From Halorubrum ruber (GTDB taxonomy: Archaea > Halobacteriota > Halobacteria > Halobacteriales > Haloferacaceae): 64,000 bases of DNA. The notes under the pieces were generated by a model, which saw only the letters and a list, made by a program, of their open reading frames with translations, ran no database searches and was not told where the DNA came from. The DNA is taken from contig NZ_CP073695.1 of assembly GCF_018228765.1 (NCBI RefSeq), positions 2,341,218 through 2,405,217 on the forward strand, in the 5' to 3' direction. A program made the translations under genes and the position numbers. Below, in pieces: positions 32,734 through 42,866 of the stretch (position 1 is the stretch's first letter; each line of letters begins with the position of its first letter).

Positions 32734-33618
32734 ATGCGCCGTCGACAGTACGTGCGGGCGCTCGGCCTCGGCGGTGCCGCCTCGCTGGCCGGCTGTACGA
32801 ATCGGACCGAGGAGCGCCCGTCCGACCTCGGCTCGCTGACGCTCGCCACTGCCACGACGGCGTACGACAGCGGGCTGCTCCCCGTCCTGAACCGAGGATA
32901 CGCCGACCGGTTCGGCGCGGCCGTGGAGTCGGTCGTGCGCGGGACGGGCGCCTCGCTCCGCACCGCCCGGGACGGCGACTGCGACGTCGTGCTCGTCCAC
33001 GCTCGCCCGCTGGAGGACGAGTTCCTCAGGGAGGGGCACGGGATCAATCGACGCCGGGTGATGGTCAACGACTTTCTGGTCGTCGGGCCGCCCGACGACC
33101 CCGCGGGCGTCGCCGGAGCGGGTCCCGTGTCGGCGTTCGAATCGATCGCCGACGCGGAGGCGACGTTCCTGTCGCGGGGTGATCGGTCGGGAACCCACAT
33201 CCGCGAGCGCCGGATCTGGAACGAGGCTGGCGTCGATCCCGGCGGCGAGTGGTACCTCGAAACCGGTCAGGGAATGGGTGACACGCTGACGACCGCTCGG
33301 CAGTCGGGCGCCTACACCCTCGTCGACCGCGGCACCTTCCTCGCCGTGGGCGGCGACGGCGTCCTGGCCCGGCACGTCGACGCCGGTATCGACGACCCGC
33401 CGCCGCTCCTCCGGAACGAGTACGCCGTCATCCCGGTCAACCCCGCGCGACACGACGCGGCGTACGCGCTCGCCATGTCCTACGTCGGCTATCTCACCGG
33501 CCCCGGACAGTCGCGGATCGAGGAGTTCCGGGTCGACGGGGAACGGGCGTTCCGGCCGCTCGCCCGCTCGGCCGAACCCGCGTTCGAGCAGTACGTCCCG
33601 AGCGACTGGCCGGAGTAG
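32734..33618 (+). CDS. tupA: Tungstate-type ABC substrate-binding lipoprotein
   Basis: 294 residues. Amino end MRRRQYVRALGLGGAASLAG with an RR pair and a lipobox LAGC (Cys21): exported and lipid-anchored. The TupA pattern is clear: LATATTAYDSGLLPVL, GDCDVVLVHARPLE, FLVVGPPDDPAG, FLSRGDRSGTHIRE and YTLVDRGTFLA. TupA binds tungstate (or molybdate) for molybdopterin-type enzymes. The permease and ATPase genes normally beside it are missing; flanks are MFS and purNH. A stretch of GTTAATTCATAGG lies about 30-40 bases before the ATG. Confidence 0.87.
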   Translation: MRRRQYVRALGLGGAASLAGCTNRTEERPSDLGSLTLATATTAYDSGLLPVLNRGYADRFGAAVESVVRGTGASLRTARDGDCDVVLVHARPLEDEFLREGHGINRRRVMVNDFLVVGPPDDPAGVAGAGPVSAFESIADAEATFLSRGDRSGTHIRERRIWNEAGVDPGGEWYLETGQGMGDTLTTARQSGAYTLVDRGTFLAVGGDGVLARHVDAGIDDPPPLLRNEYAVIPVNPARHDAAYALAMSYVGYLTGPGQSRIEEFRVDGERAFRPLARSAEPAFEQYVPSDWPE

Positions 33619-33665
33619 GGGTGCGGGCGACGGCGGTCCGGGGTTAGATCCCTGGCTCGCCGGTA

Positions 33666-35270
33666 TCAGTCGTGTCGGAAGCAGCGCGACCCGGTGAACG
33701 CCATCGCTATGTCGCGCTCGTCGGCGGCGGCGATCACGTCCTCGTCGTTGACGGAGCCGCCCGGCTGGATCACGGCCTCGATGCCGGCGTCCGCGGCCTC
33801 CTCGACCGCGTCCGGGAACGGGAAGAAGGCGTCCGAGGCCATCACCGCGCCCTCGGCGGACTTGCCCTCGGCGTCCTTCTCGGCCTTCATCGCCGCGAGC
33901 GTCACGGCGTCGACGCGGGACACCTGCCCCATCCCGACGCCGACCGTCTCGGTGCCGGTCGCGAAGAGGATCCCGTTCGACTTGACGTGTTTCAGCGTCT
34001 TCCACGCGAACAGCATCGTCTCGATCTGCTCGTCGGTCGGCTCGCGCTCGGTGACGACCTCCAAGTCGTCGGCGGTCGGGGACTGCCGGTCGCGCTCCTG
34101 GACGAGGCGCCCGCCGACGATGGGTTTCTCCGTGAACCGCTCGGAGAAGTGGTCCTCGCCCTCGCCGAGCGGCCCGACATCGAGCACGCGGAGGTTCTTC
34201 TTCTCGCGGAGCACGTCGAGCGCGCTGTCGGTGTAGCCGGGCGCGACGACGACCTCCTTGAACGAGTCGGCGACCGCGGTGGCGGTGTCGGCGTCGCACT
34301 CGCGGTTCAGCGCGACGATGCCGCCGAACGCCGACTTCGCGTCGGTGCGCAGCGCGCGGTCGTACGCGTCCGCGAGGTCCGAGCCGACCGCGCAGCCCGC
34401 GGGGTTCGTGTGCTTGATCACCGCGGCCGCGGGCTCGTCGAACTCCTTGACGAGGTCGAGGGCGGCGTCCGCGTCGTTGTAGTTGTTGTACCCCATCCCT
34501 TTCGCGCCGGGGTTCAGCTGGTCCGCGTCGACGACGCTGGCCTCCTCGCAGCCGTCGTCGACGTACAGGGCGGCGTCCTGATGCGGGTTCTCGCCGTAGC
34601 GCAGCGAGGCGGTCCGCTCCTCCGAAACGAAGCGCCGCTCGGGGAAGTCGCCGCCCACGTCGCCCTCGACGGCGACGCGCTTCGGATTCCCGTCGGCGTC
34701 GCGCTCGACGGTCACGCGGTCCTCGGCGAACCAGCGGACCGCCCGCGGGTACGCCGTGAACTCCGCCTCGCGGAGGACGCGGGCCTTCAGCGAGTCGGCG
34801 TCGTCGTCCTCGTACACCGGGATCGGCTCCTGGGTGACGACCGGGCCGGCGTCGACCTCTTCGGTGACGACGTGGACCGTACAGCCGGTGGACCGGACGC
34901 CCGCCTCCAGCACCTGCTCGTGGGCGTCCGTGCCGGGGAACGCCGGGAGCAGCGAGGGGTGGACGTTCAGCGTCGTCGGGACGGCGTCGAGGAACTCGTC
35001 GGTCAGCACGCGCATGTAGCCGTCCAGACAGACGAGGTCGACGTCGTAGTCGGAGAGGCGCTCGACGATCCGGCGCTCGTGCGACTCGCGCGACTCGCCC
35101 TCGTCGCGCTCGACGACCTCGGTCGGGATCCGGCGCTCGGTCGCGGCCCCTAACACGGGCGCCTGCTCGCGGTTCGTCAGGACGACCGACAGCTCCGCCC
35201 CGCCGGGCGCGGCGTCGGCGATGTGTCTGAGGTTCCGTCCCCGGTTGCTCGCGAGTCCCGCGATCTTCAT
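33666..35270 (-). CDS. purH: PurN-PurH fusion: GAR formyltransferase + AICAR formyltransferase
   Basis: 534 residues. Residues 1-185 are a glycinamide ribonucleotide formyltransferase domain with catalytic N/H in LNVHPSLLPAFPGTDAHEQ and the Asp in VTEEVDAGPVV. From about residue 205 an AICAR formyltransferase domain follows (LRYGENPHQDAAL, IKHTNPAGCAVG, LFAWKTLKHVKSNGI, ASDAFFPFPDAVE). The IMP cyclohydrolase half of bacterial PurH is absent, as expected where archaeal PurO does that step. Divergent from purB, so two purine genes share a control region (35271-35437). Confidence 0.93.
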   Translation of the reverse strand: MKIAGLASNRGRNLRHIADAAPGGAELSVVLTNREQAPVLGAATERRIPTEVVERDEGESRESHERRIVERLSDYDVDLVCLDGYMRVLTDEFLDAVPTTLNVHPSLLPAFPGTDAHEQVLEAGVRSTGCTVHVVTEEVDAGPVVTQEPIPVYEDDDADSLKARVLREAEFTAYPRAVRWFAEDRVTVERDADGNPKRVAVEGDVGGDFPERRFVSEERTASLRYGENPHQDAALYVDDGCEEASVVDADQLNPGAKGMGYNNYNDADAALDLVKEFDEPAAAVIKHTNPAGCAVGSDLADAYDRALRTDAKSAFGGIVALNRECDADTATAVADSFKEVVVAPGYTDSALDVLREKKNLRVLDVGPLGEGEDHFSERFTEKPIVGGRLVQERDRQSPTADDLEVVTEREPTDEQIETMLFAWKTLKHVKSNGILFATGTETVGVGMGQVSRVDAVTLAAMKAEKDAEGKSAEGAVMASDAFFPFPDAVEEAADAGIEAVIQPGGSVNDEDVIAAADERDIAMAFTGSRCFRHD

Positions 35271-35437
35271 ACTCGACGGTCCGACCGATCGGGTATATCG
35301 ATTGCGGTCCGCGCCGCGGTAGTATACATGATCGGGGATCGAAATGTGATTTTCGGGCGATTCGAGGCGGATTCGGATCCACGTCCGTGCGTCGCCCCAT
35401 CGACACGCTTTTGCTGGCGCCGGGGGCAGTCGCGGAC

Positions 35438-36904
35438 ATGACCGACGACTCCGAACCGACGGCCGAGGCCACCATCTCGGGGCTGTCCCGGTCGGACCCG
35501 CTCGCGGCCGTCTCGCCGCTCGACGGCCGGTACGCCGGCCGGACGGCGCCGCTGTCCCCGTACGCCAGCGAGGCCGCGCTGATGCGCGCGCGGACCCGCG
35601 TCGAGGTCGAGTACCTGCTCGCGCTGGGCGCGCTCGACGCGATCCCGATCGGCTTCGACGAGACGACGGAGGCCGCGCTCAGCCGGATCTACGAGGAGTT
35701 CTCGGCCGAGGACGCGCGCCTGATCAAGGCGCTGGAGACCGATGGCGCCGCGGGGTACGACGCGACCAACCACGACGTGAAGGCGGTCGAGTACTTCCTC
35801 CGGGTCCGGCTGGCCGAGATTGCCGATGAAAACGATTCCTCGCTCGACGACGCCGAGTCGCTGTACCCGTGGATCCACTTCGGGCTCACGAGCGAGGACG
35901 TGAACAACCTCGCGCACCGGCTCCTCCTCAAGCCTGCGGTGAGCGAGGTGATCGTCCCCGCGGTCCGCGAGGTGCGCGACGCCCTCGTCGAGTTGGCACA
36001 GGAACACCGCGACACGCCGATGCTGGCGCGCACGCACGGCCAGCCCGCGACGCCGACGACCTTCGGGAAGGAGATGGCCGTCTACGCCGCGCGGCTCGGC
36101 CGCGCACTGGGGCGGGTCGTCGTCGCGAACGAGGACCTCTCCGGGAAGCTCGCGGGGGCGTCCGGCACCTACGCCGCCCACCGCGCCGCCTACCCCGACG
36201 TCGACTGGCGAGGGTTCTCCGAGTCGTTCGTGCGCGGCCTCGAGTTGGAACACACCGCACTCGCGACGCAGGTGAACCCCTGCGACGACCTCGCGGCGCT
36301 GTTCGACGCGCTTCGCGGCGTCAACAACGTCCTCCTCGACTTGGACCTCGACGCGTGGCTGTACGTCTCCGACCGCTACCTCGGGCAGGAGGCCGTCGAG
36401 GGCGAGACGGGGTCGTCGACGATGCCCCACAAGGTGAACCCGATCGACTTCGAGAACAGCGAGGGGAACCTCTCGAAGGCGAACTCCGACCTCACCTTCC
36501 TCGCCGACTACGTGACGACCTCGCGGCTCCAGCGCGACCTCTCCGACTCCACTGTCAAGCGCAACGTCGGCGCCGCGCTCGCCCACTGCCTGATCGGCTA
36601 CTCGAAGGCCGCGGACGGACTCGCGAAGGTCGTTCCGAACGAGACCGTCATGCGCGAGGAGCTGGACGCGACCCCCGAGGTCATCGGCGAGGCGGTCCAG
36701 ACGATCCTCCGCCGCGAGGGCGACACCGAGGCCTACGAGCGCGTGAAGGCGCTCTCCCGCGGCCGGTCGGTGACGCTCGACGACTTCCGCGACCTCTTCG
36801 ACGATCTCGACGTCGACGGCGAGGTCCGCGCGGAGCTGAAGGCGCTGACGCCCGCCGGCTACACCGGCGTCGCCGACGGGCTCGTCGACGAGATCGACGA
36901 GTAG
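35438..36904 (+). CDS. purB: Adenylosuccinate lyase
   Basis: 488 residues, fumarase/aspartase superfamily. It acts twice in purine synthesis, on SAICAR and adenylosuccinate. Seen: LSPLDGRYAGRTAPLSPYAS, HDVKAVEYFLRV, ARTHGQPATPTTFGKEMA and the signature loop GSSTMPHKVNPIDFENSEGN. ATG 35438 is preferred over the in-frame start at 35387 because GCTTTTGC sits about 27 bases upstream and the family usually begins near this point. An IS1341-type element lies 20 bases downstream. Confidence 0.95.
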   Translation: MTDDSEPTAEATISGLSRSDPLAAVSPLDGRYAGRTAPLSPYASEAALMRARTRVEVEYLLALGALDAIPIGFDETTEAALSRIYEEFSAEDARLIKALETDGAAGYDATNHDVKAVEYFLRVRLAEIADENDSSLDDAESLYPWIHFGLTSEDVNNLAHRLLLKPAVSEVIVPAVREVRDALVELAQEHRDTPMLARTHGQPATPTTFGKEMAVYAARLGRALGRVVVANEDLSGKLAGASGTYAAHRAAYPDVDWRGFSESFVRGLELEHTALATQVNPCDDLAALFDALRGVNNVLLDLDLDAWLYVSDRYLGQEAVEGETGSSTMPHKVNPIDFENSEGNLSKANSDLTFLADYVTTSRLQRDLSDSTVKRNVGAALAHCLIGYSKAADGLAKVVPNETVMREELDATPEVIGEAVQTILRREGDTEAYERVKALSRGRSVTLDDFRDLFDDLDVDGEVRAELKALTPAGYTGVADGLVDEIDE

Positions 36905-36923
36905 CGTTACAGAGGGACCGGCA

Positions 36924-38218
<1,295 letters not shown>

Positions 38219-38299
38219 TACAGTTGTAATTAAGTATGCTATAGTAAATATCTGTTGGAATATCAGGCCGTGCTATCGTCGGTGGTTTGTATCATCGTT

Positions 38300-38346
<47 letters not shown>

Positions 38347-38394
38347 TCCGTAACGCCACAAGAGGTTTAGCGATCGCGGGAGCAGGGGGCACCG

Positions 38395-38730
38395 ATGCCC
38401 TCCGACAACGACGAGGAGACGGAGTACTCCGTCTTCGGCGACGAACCGAACGACGAATGGGACGACGCGGGGGACGGCGATCGCGCCGCTCCCGACTCGG
38501 CTCACACGGGAGAACGGCCCGAGTCGCTGGCTGCCGGAGACGACGGCTGCCCGAAGTGCGGCGGCACCGAGACGGAGACCGACGAGATCGCCACCAGCGG
38601 CACCGGCCTCACCAAGATGTTCGACGTCCAGAACCGGCGGTTCGTCGTCGTCTCCTGCGCGGAGTGCGGCTACTCCGAGCTGTACAAGGGCCAGTCGTCC
38701 GGCAACGCCATCGACTTCTTCCTCGGTTAG
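38395..38730 (+). CDS. Zinc-ribbon nucleic-acid-binding-like protein
   Basis: 111 residues: an acidic, disordered first half (SVFGDEPNDEWDDAGD) and a zinc ribbon with CPKCGG...CAECGYSELYK, then DFFLG at the end. This resembles COG3478-type predicted nucleic-acid-binding zinc ribbons (C-x2-C, FxxVxC-x2-CGY, ...DFFLG). Function untested. First gene after the IS element and probably untouched by it. Confidence 0.8.
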   Translation: MPSDNDEETEYSVFGDEPNDEWDDAGDGDRAAPDSAHTGERPESLAAGDDGCPKCGGTETETDEIATSGTGLTKMFDVQNRRFVVVSCAECGYSELYKGQSSGNAIDFFLG

Positions 38731-38832
38731 GTCGCGCGCGGTGGGCGGCGGTCGTTCCGGGCGCAGTCTCGCATCGACGGCCCCGCCGCCGTCGAGCGAG
38801 CGATTTTTGTCGGGCGAGGAACCAGTCGCGGT

Positions 38833-39693
38833 ATGGTCTCCCTCCGACCGCTCGCAGCCCTCCCCGTCGTCGGCGTCATCGCCGACGGGCGCACGTATCG
38901 TCACCTGCTGTACCTGCTGATCGCGGTTCCGCTAGGGTTCCTCTACTCGGGAATCGGATCGTTTGCGCTCGTCTTCGGGGTCCTCCTCTCGGTCGTCCTC
39001 GTCGGGATCGGCCTCCTGATCGCGGCTGTCGTCGGCTCGCGGCTCGTCGCCGGGCTCGAACGCTGGCTGGCGAACCGCCTGCTCGGCACCGACCTATCCG
39101 CGGCGGACGACCTCCCGGCCGCCGCCAACGACGGCTCGGCGGGCGCGACGGCGACCGTTCGTGCCTACCTGTCGGCGCCGTCGACGTGGCGCGGGCTCGG
39201 GTTCATCTCGCTGAAGTTCTGGGTCACCGTGGTGGCGTTCGCGCCGCTCGCCGTCCTCGCGCAGGCGCTCTCACTCGTCGGCGCCCCCGTCCGGTACCCG
39301 TACGAGACGACGTTCGGCGAGGTGAACGGCGAGCCGGCGGTGTGGGCGATCGACACCGCGCCCGAGGCCGCCCTCGCCGCGGGGCTCGGGGCCGTCGGCC
39401 TGCTCGTCGGCCTCCACCTGACGAACCTGATCGCGGGCGGCACCCGACTGATGGCCGTCGCGCTGCTCGGCGAGGACGTCGGGAGCGGCGACCGCCCGCC
39501 GGGCGACGCCGGGCGCGTCACCGTCGACGGCGACGCGGCCGATCGCGAGGGCGATACCGGCCGGAACCGCGACGGCGACCGCGATTCGGAGGAAAAGACC
39601 GAGTCGGGCGAGGAGTCCGACTCGGACGCTGACGGCTTCGAGTTCGACGCAGACCCCGCCGACCCCGACGCGGACCGGGACGACCGAGACTGA
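38833..39693 (+). CDS. Membrane protein with PF13796-like putative sensor domain
   Basis: 286 residues. The start RTYRHLLYLLIAVPLGFLYS and the following two helices match the four-helix 'putative sensor' membrane domain otherwise found at the head of actinobacterial histidine kinases. Helices continue to about residue 205 (LGAVGLLVGLHLTNLIAGGT). The end is a very acidic cytosolic tail (about 70 residues, DADGFEFDADPADPDADRDD) and no kinase domain follows, so any signalling must be through another protein. Confidence 0.72.
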   Translation: MVSLRPLAALPVVGVIADGRTYRHLLYLLIAVPLGFLYSGIGSFALVFGVLLSVVLVGIGLLIAAVVGSRLVAGLERWLANRLLGTDLSAADDLPAAANDGSAGATATVRAYLSAPSTWRGLGFISLKFWVTVVAFAPLAVLAQALSLVGAPVRYPYETTFGEVNGEPAVWAIDTAPEAALAAGLGAVGLLVGLHLTNLIAGGTRLMAVALLGEDVGSGDRPPGDAGRVTVDGDAADREGDTGRNRDGDRDSEEKTESGEESDSDADGFEFDADPADPDADRDDRD

Positions 39694-39735
39694 TCCGCCC
39701 GGAGCGCTTATTCGCCTCCGAGCGTCAGGACGGGT

Positions 39736-40422
39736 ATGGCGCCGACGCTCGTGAGCGCGGCCGTGGGGGCGCTGCTCGCGGCCGCGCTGCTGGGCTTCGC
39801 CTTCGACCGGCGCGCGGTCGCGGTCGTCGTCGCGGCCGCGCTCGTCCCCTCCCTTGACGCGGCCGCGAGCCTCGTTGTCCCCGGCGCGACGAACGCCCTC
39901 CTCCACGCGGTCTGGCTCCCTCTCCTCGCGGGTGGACTGCTGTACTGGGACACCGAGCGCCGCCCGGGCGGCGAGTCGCGGCTCCGCGGCCGCTTCGGTC
40001 GGCGCGGCGTGCGGGTCGCGTGGGTCGCGCTCGCGTCGTTCGTCGTCGCCGGAATCGGGTCCGCGCTGTTCGCCGGCGAGGGGGCGGCGCTCCTCTACCC
40101 GCTGGAGGACGCGCGCTACGTCGTCCGCGGGAGACTGTTGTTCTCGACGCAGGAGGGAGTCGTCCAGACGTTCCTCGCGCTCGGCAGCGACGGGTCCGGG
40201 GTCCTGCCGCTCCGGACCGCCGGCGGCGCGGTCGCCGACCCGGTCGCCTCGTGGGTCAACCCCGATGGGCGCCCCGGCCTCAACCCGGGCGCCGACCGCG
40301 AGTTCCGGGTCGTCGACGGCGGGTCGCAGCTGGTGGTGGTCGCCGCCGCGGCCGCGACGCTTGCGGTCCGGTTCCGGGGGCGCGGCGGGGGCGGGGCAAC
40401 CGACGGCGGGGTGAGCCGCTGA
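39736..40422 (+). CDS. DUF457-like membrane protein, histidine-poor paralogue
   Basis: 228 residues, multi-pass. It aligns end to end with the next gene (shared words LLAAxLLG, FDRRAVAV/YDRRALAV, LLYWDTE/LYYDTR, LFSTQEGVVQTF/LYSTADGFVQTF). The metal-ligand candidates of the partner are lost here: VH becomes VS, TVGHN becomes LLHAV, and HVFAHVALD becomes SFVVAGIGS. Likely a tandem duplicate that lost hydrolase chemistry. Its stop is directly followed by the next ATG. Confidence 0.7.
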   Translation: MAPTLVSAAVGALLAAALLGFAFDRRAVAVVVAAALVPSLDAAASLVVPGATNALLHAVWLPLLAGGLLYWDTERRPGGESRLRGRFGRRGVRVAWVALASFVVAGIGSALFAGEGAALLYPLEDARYVVRGRLLFSTQEGVVQTFLALGSDGSGVLPLRTAGGAVADPVASWVNPDGRPGLNPGADREFRVVDGGSQLVVVAAAAATLAVRFRGRGGGGATDGGVSR

Positions 40423-41100
40423 ATGCCCTCGACGGTCGTCCACGCCGGGTTCGCGCTGCTGCTCGCGGCCGGACTACTCGGCGCGTACTACGACCGGCGG
40501 GCGCTCGCGGTCCTGCTGGTCGTCCTCGTCCTGCCGGAGGCGGACAGCTTCCTCGGGGTGGTCATGGCGGGCGCGCACCGCACCGTCGGGCACAACTTCG
40601 TCCTCCCCGCGGTCGCCGCGTTAGGGCTGTACTACGACACGCGCGTCCGCGAGCGGTCGGTCGTCCGCGAGCGGCTCTCGCCGCGGTGGGTCGCGGTCGC
40701 GTGGGGGGCCGTCTTCGTCCACGTCTTCGCGCACGTCGCGCTCGACTGGACGCACCTCGACGGGGTGAACGCGTTCTGGCCGCTCCGCGACCGCTTCTTC
40801 CAGCTAAACGGGGAGGTTCTCTACTCGACGGCCGACGGGTTCGTCCAGACGTTCGTCGACGTGCGCGTCGACCCGGAGACGGGGTCGCGGACGGTCGACG
40901 CGGGCGCCGGCGGCACCAGCGAGTCCGTCCACGTCAGCAACCCGGTCCAGCCGCGCGACCCGGACGTCGACGTCGAGGAGCCGGTCGACCGGCGGTTCCC
41001 GGTCGCGAGCAGCGGGTGGCGGCTCTACCTGGTCGGGCTGGGGCTGTTCGCGCTCGGCGCCCGACGGCTCCAGGGGGACGGCGTCGGGGACGGGGAGTGA
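40423..41100 (+). CDS. Membrane-bound metal-dependent hydrolase (DUF457/YdjM-like)
   Basis: 225 residues with about five membrane helices and the histidines of this family: VVHAGFALLLAA, LPEADSF, HRTVGHNFVLPA and HVFAHVALDWTH. YdjM/DUF457 proteins are integral membrane proteins proposed to be metal-dependent hydrolases; substrate unknown. ATG abuts the stop of the upstream paralogue with no gap, so the two are co-transcribed and may form a hetero-oligomer. Confidence 0.78.
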   Translation: MPSTVVHAGFALLLAAGLLGAYYDRRALAVLLVVLVLPEADSFLGVVMAGAHRTVGHNFVLPAVAALGLYYDTRVRERSVVRERLSPRWVAVAWGAVFVHVFAHVALDWTHLDGVNAFWPLRDRFFQLNGEVLYSTADGFVQTFVDVRVDPETGSRTVDAGAGGTSESVHVSNPVQPRDPDVDVEEPVDRRFPVASSGWRLYLVGLGLFALGARRLQGDGVGDGE

Positions 41101-41194
41101 GCAGACGGCAGTTTCCGAGGGAGCCGCCCGACCGCGGCTTCCCTAACATGGTATGACCGCAGGGTAAACGTTCCCGGACGCGTAGCCGGAGGTG

Positions 41195-42796
41195 ATGACA
41201 CCCCAACCGGACGCGGGCCTGTCGGACGCCGCGGAGCCGCTGGCCGGGGAGTCGATCGCGGTCGTCGGCGCCGGGTTCGGCGGTCTCTCCGCGGCCAGCT
41301 ACCTCGCCGACGCCGGGGCGGACGTGACGCTGTTCGAGCGCAACGACCACCCCGGCGGGTACGCCGGGCGGATCGAGCGCGACGGGTTCCGGATCGACAC
41401 CGGGCCGTCGTGGTATCTCATGCCGGAGGTGTTCGACCGGTTCTTCGAGCACTTCGGGCGGTCGACCGACGACTACTACGACCTGATCGAGTTGGACCCG
41501 CTGTACGAGGTGATCTGGAAGGACGGCGACCGCGCGTCGATGCCGGCCGACCGAGAGGGACAGAAGGCGCTGTTCGAGTCCTACGAGCCGGGCGCGGGAG
41601 AGGTCTTGGACGACTACCTCGCCGACGCCGCGGAGGCGTACGAGCTCGGTATGGACCGGTTCGTCTACCCGAGCCGATCGCGGCTGCGCGACATGGTCGA
41701 CGCCGACGTGTTCCGGTCCGGGCGTGCGCTGCCGAAGCTCCGCGAGATGGACGACTACGTCAGCGACTACTTCGACAGCGAGAAGCTGCGCCAGATCGCG
41801 GAGTACAAGCTTGTCTTCCTCGGCGGGTCGCCGTACAACACGCCCGCGATCTACACGCTGATGAGCCACGTCGACATGAATCTCGGCGTCTACCACCCGG
41901 TCGGGGGGATCGCGAGCGTCGTCGACGCGATGGCCGACCTCGCCCGCGAGCTCGGCGTCTCAATCCGAACGAGCGAGCCGGTGACCGCGATCGAGCCGTC
42001 GGTCGCCGCGTCCGTCCCGAAGTTCACTGTCGAGACGGAGCGGCGCCGGGGAGACGGCGATCCGCCTGCGACGGCGCGGAGCGACCGCTTCGATCGCGTG
42101 GTCGCGAACGCGCCCCCGCCGCACGTCGAGCGCGACCTCCTTCCGGAGGGGACCGTCGACCGCGAGTCCTACTGGGAGTCGCGGACGTACGCGCCCTCGG
42201 CGTACCTCGCGTACCTCGGCGTCGAGGGCGACGTGGACTTAGACCACCATACCCTCGTGTTCCCGACCGACTGGCGCCCCCACTTCGACGCCATCTTCGA
42301 CGACCCGGCGTGGCCCGACGACCCCGCGTACTACGTCCACGTCCCCTCGAAGACTGACCCCGAGGCGGCGCCCGACGGCCACGAGGCCGTCTTCCTCCTC
42401 GTGCCGCTGGCGGCCGGGTTAGCGGACGACCCGGAGACGCGCGAGCGGTTCCGCGACTTAGTGTTCGACGACCTCGCCGAACACGCTGGCGTCGACTTCC
42501 GCGACCGGATCGTCTTCGAGGAGACCGCCTGCGTCTCCGACTTCCGAAAGCGGTTCAACGCGCCGCGCGGAACCGCGCTGGCGCTGTCGCACACGCTCGA
42601 ACAGACGGGGCCGCTGCGCCCCGCGCACCGCGCGCCCGGCGTCGACGGCCTCTACTACGTCGGGGCGTACACCAACCCCGGCATCGGGATGCCGATGTGC
42701 CTGCTCAGCGGCGAACACGTCGCCGAGGCGGTCGTCGAGGACGCGACCGGCGGCGGCGTGCTCCCGTCGGTCGTCCCGACGTCGACGCTGCGGTGA
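41195..42796 (+). CDS. crtI: Phytoene desaturase-type carotenoid oxidoreductase
   Basis: 533 residues of the CrtI family. FAD motif VVGAGFGGLSAASYLADAGA, acidic strand end TLFERNDHPGG, IDTGPSWYLMPEVFDRFF, GGSPYNTPAIYTLMSHVD, YHPVGGIASVVDAMADLA and the C-terminal YVGAYTNPGIGMPMCLLSGE are all typical. It would desaturate phytoene to lycopene on the way to bacterioruberin. A CrtD-type 3,4-desaturase is the alternative, but the usual lyeJ/cruF partners are not here. ATG 41195 or the GTG one codon before. Confidence 0.88.
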   Translation: MTPQPDAGLSDAAEPLAGESIAVVGAGFGGLSAASYLADAGADVTLFERNDHPGGYAGRIERDGFRIDTGPSWYLMPEVFDRFFEHFGRSTDDYYDLIELDPLYEVIWKDGDRASMPADREGQKALFESYEPGAGEVLDDYLADAAEAYELGMDRFVYPSRSRLRDMVDADVFRSGRALPKLREMDDYVSDYFDSEKLRQIAEYKLVFLGGSPYNTPAIYTLMSHVDMNLGVYHPVGGIASVVDAMADLARELGVSIRTSEPVTAIEPSVAASVPKFTVETERRRGDGDPPATARSDRFDRVVANAPPPHVERDLLPEGTVDRESYWESRTYAPSAYLAYLGVEGDVDLDHHTLVFPTDWRPHFDAIFDDPAWPDDPAYYVHVPSKTDPEAAPDGHEAVFLLVPLAAGLADDPETRERFRDLVFDDLAEHAGVDFRDRIVFEETACVSDFRKRFNAPRGTALALSHTLEQTGPLRPAHRAPGVDGLYYVGAYTNPGIGMPMCLLSGEHVAEAVVEDATGGGVLPSVVPTSTLR

Positions 42797-42866
42797 GCGG
42801 TCCGCACAGCTGATCGACAGCTGAAACGAACGTTATCCGTGTGCGGTTCCGAGGGGAGGACGACCA

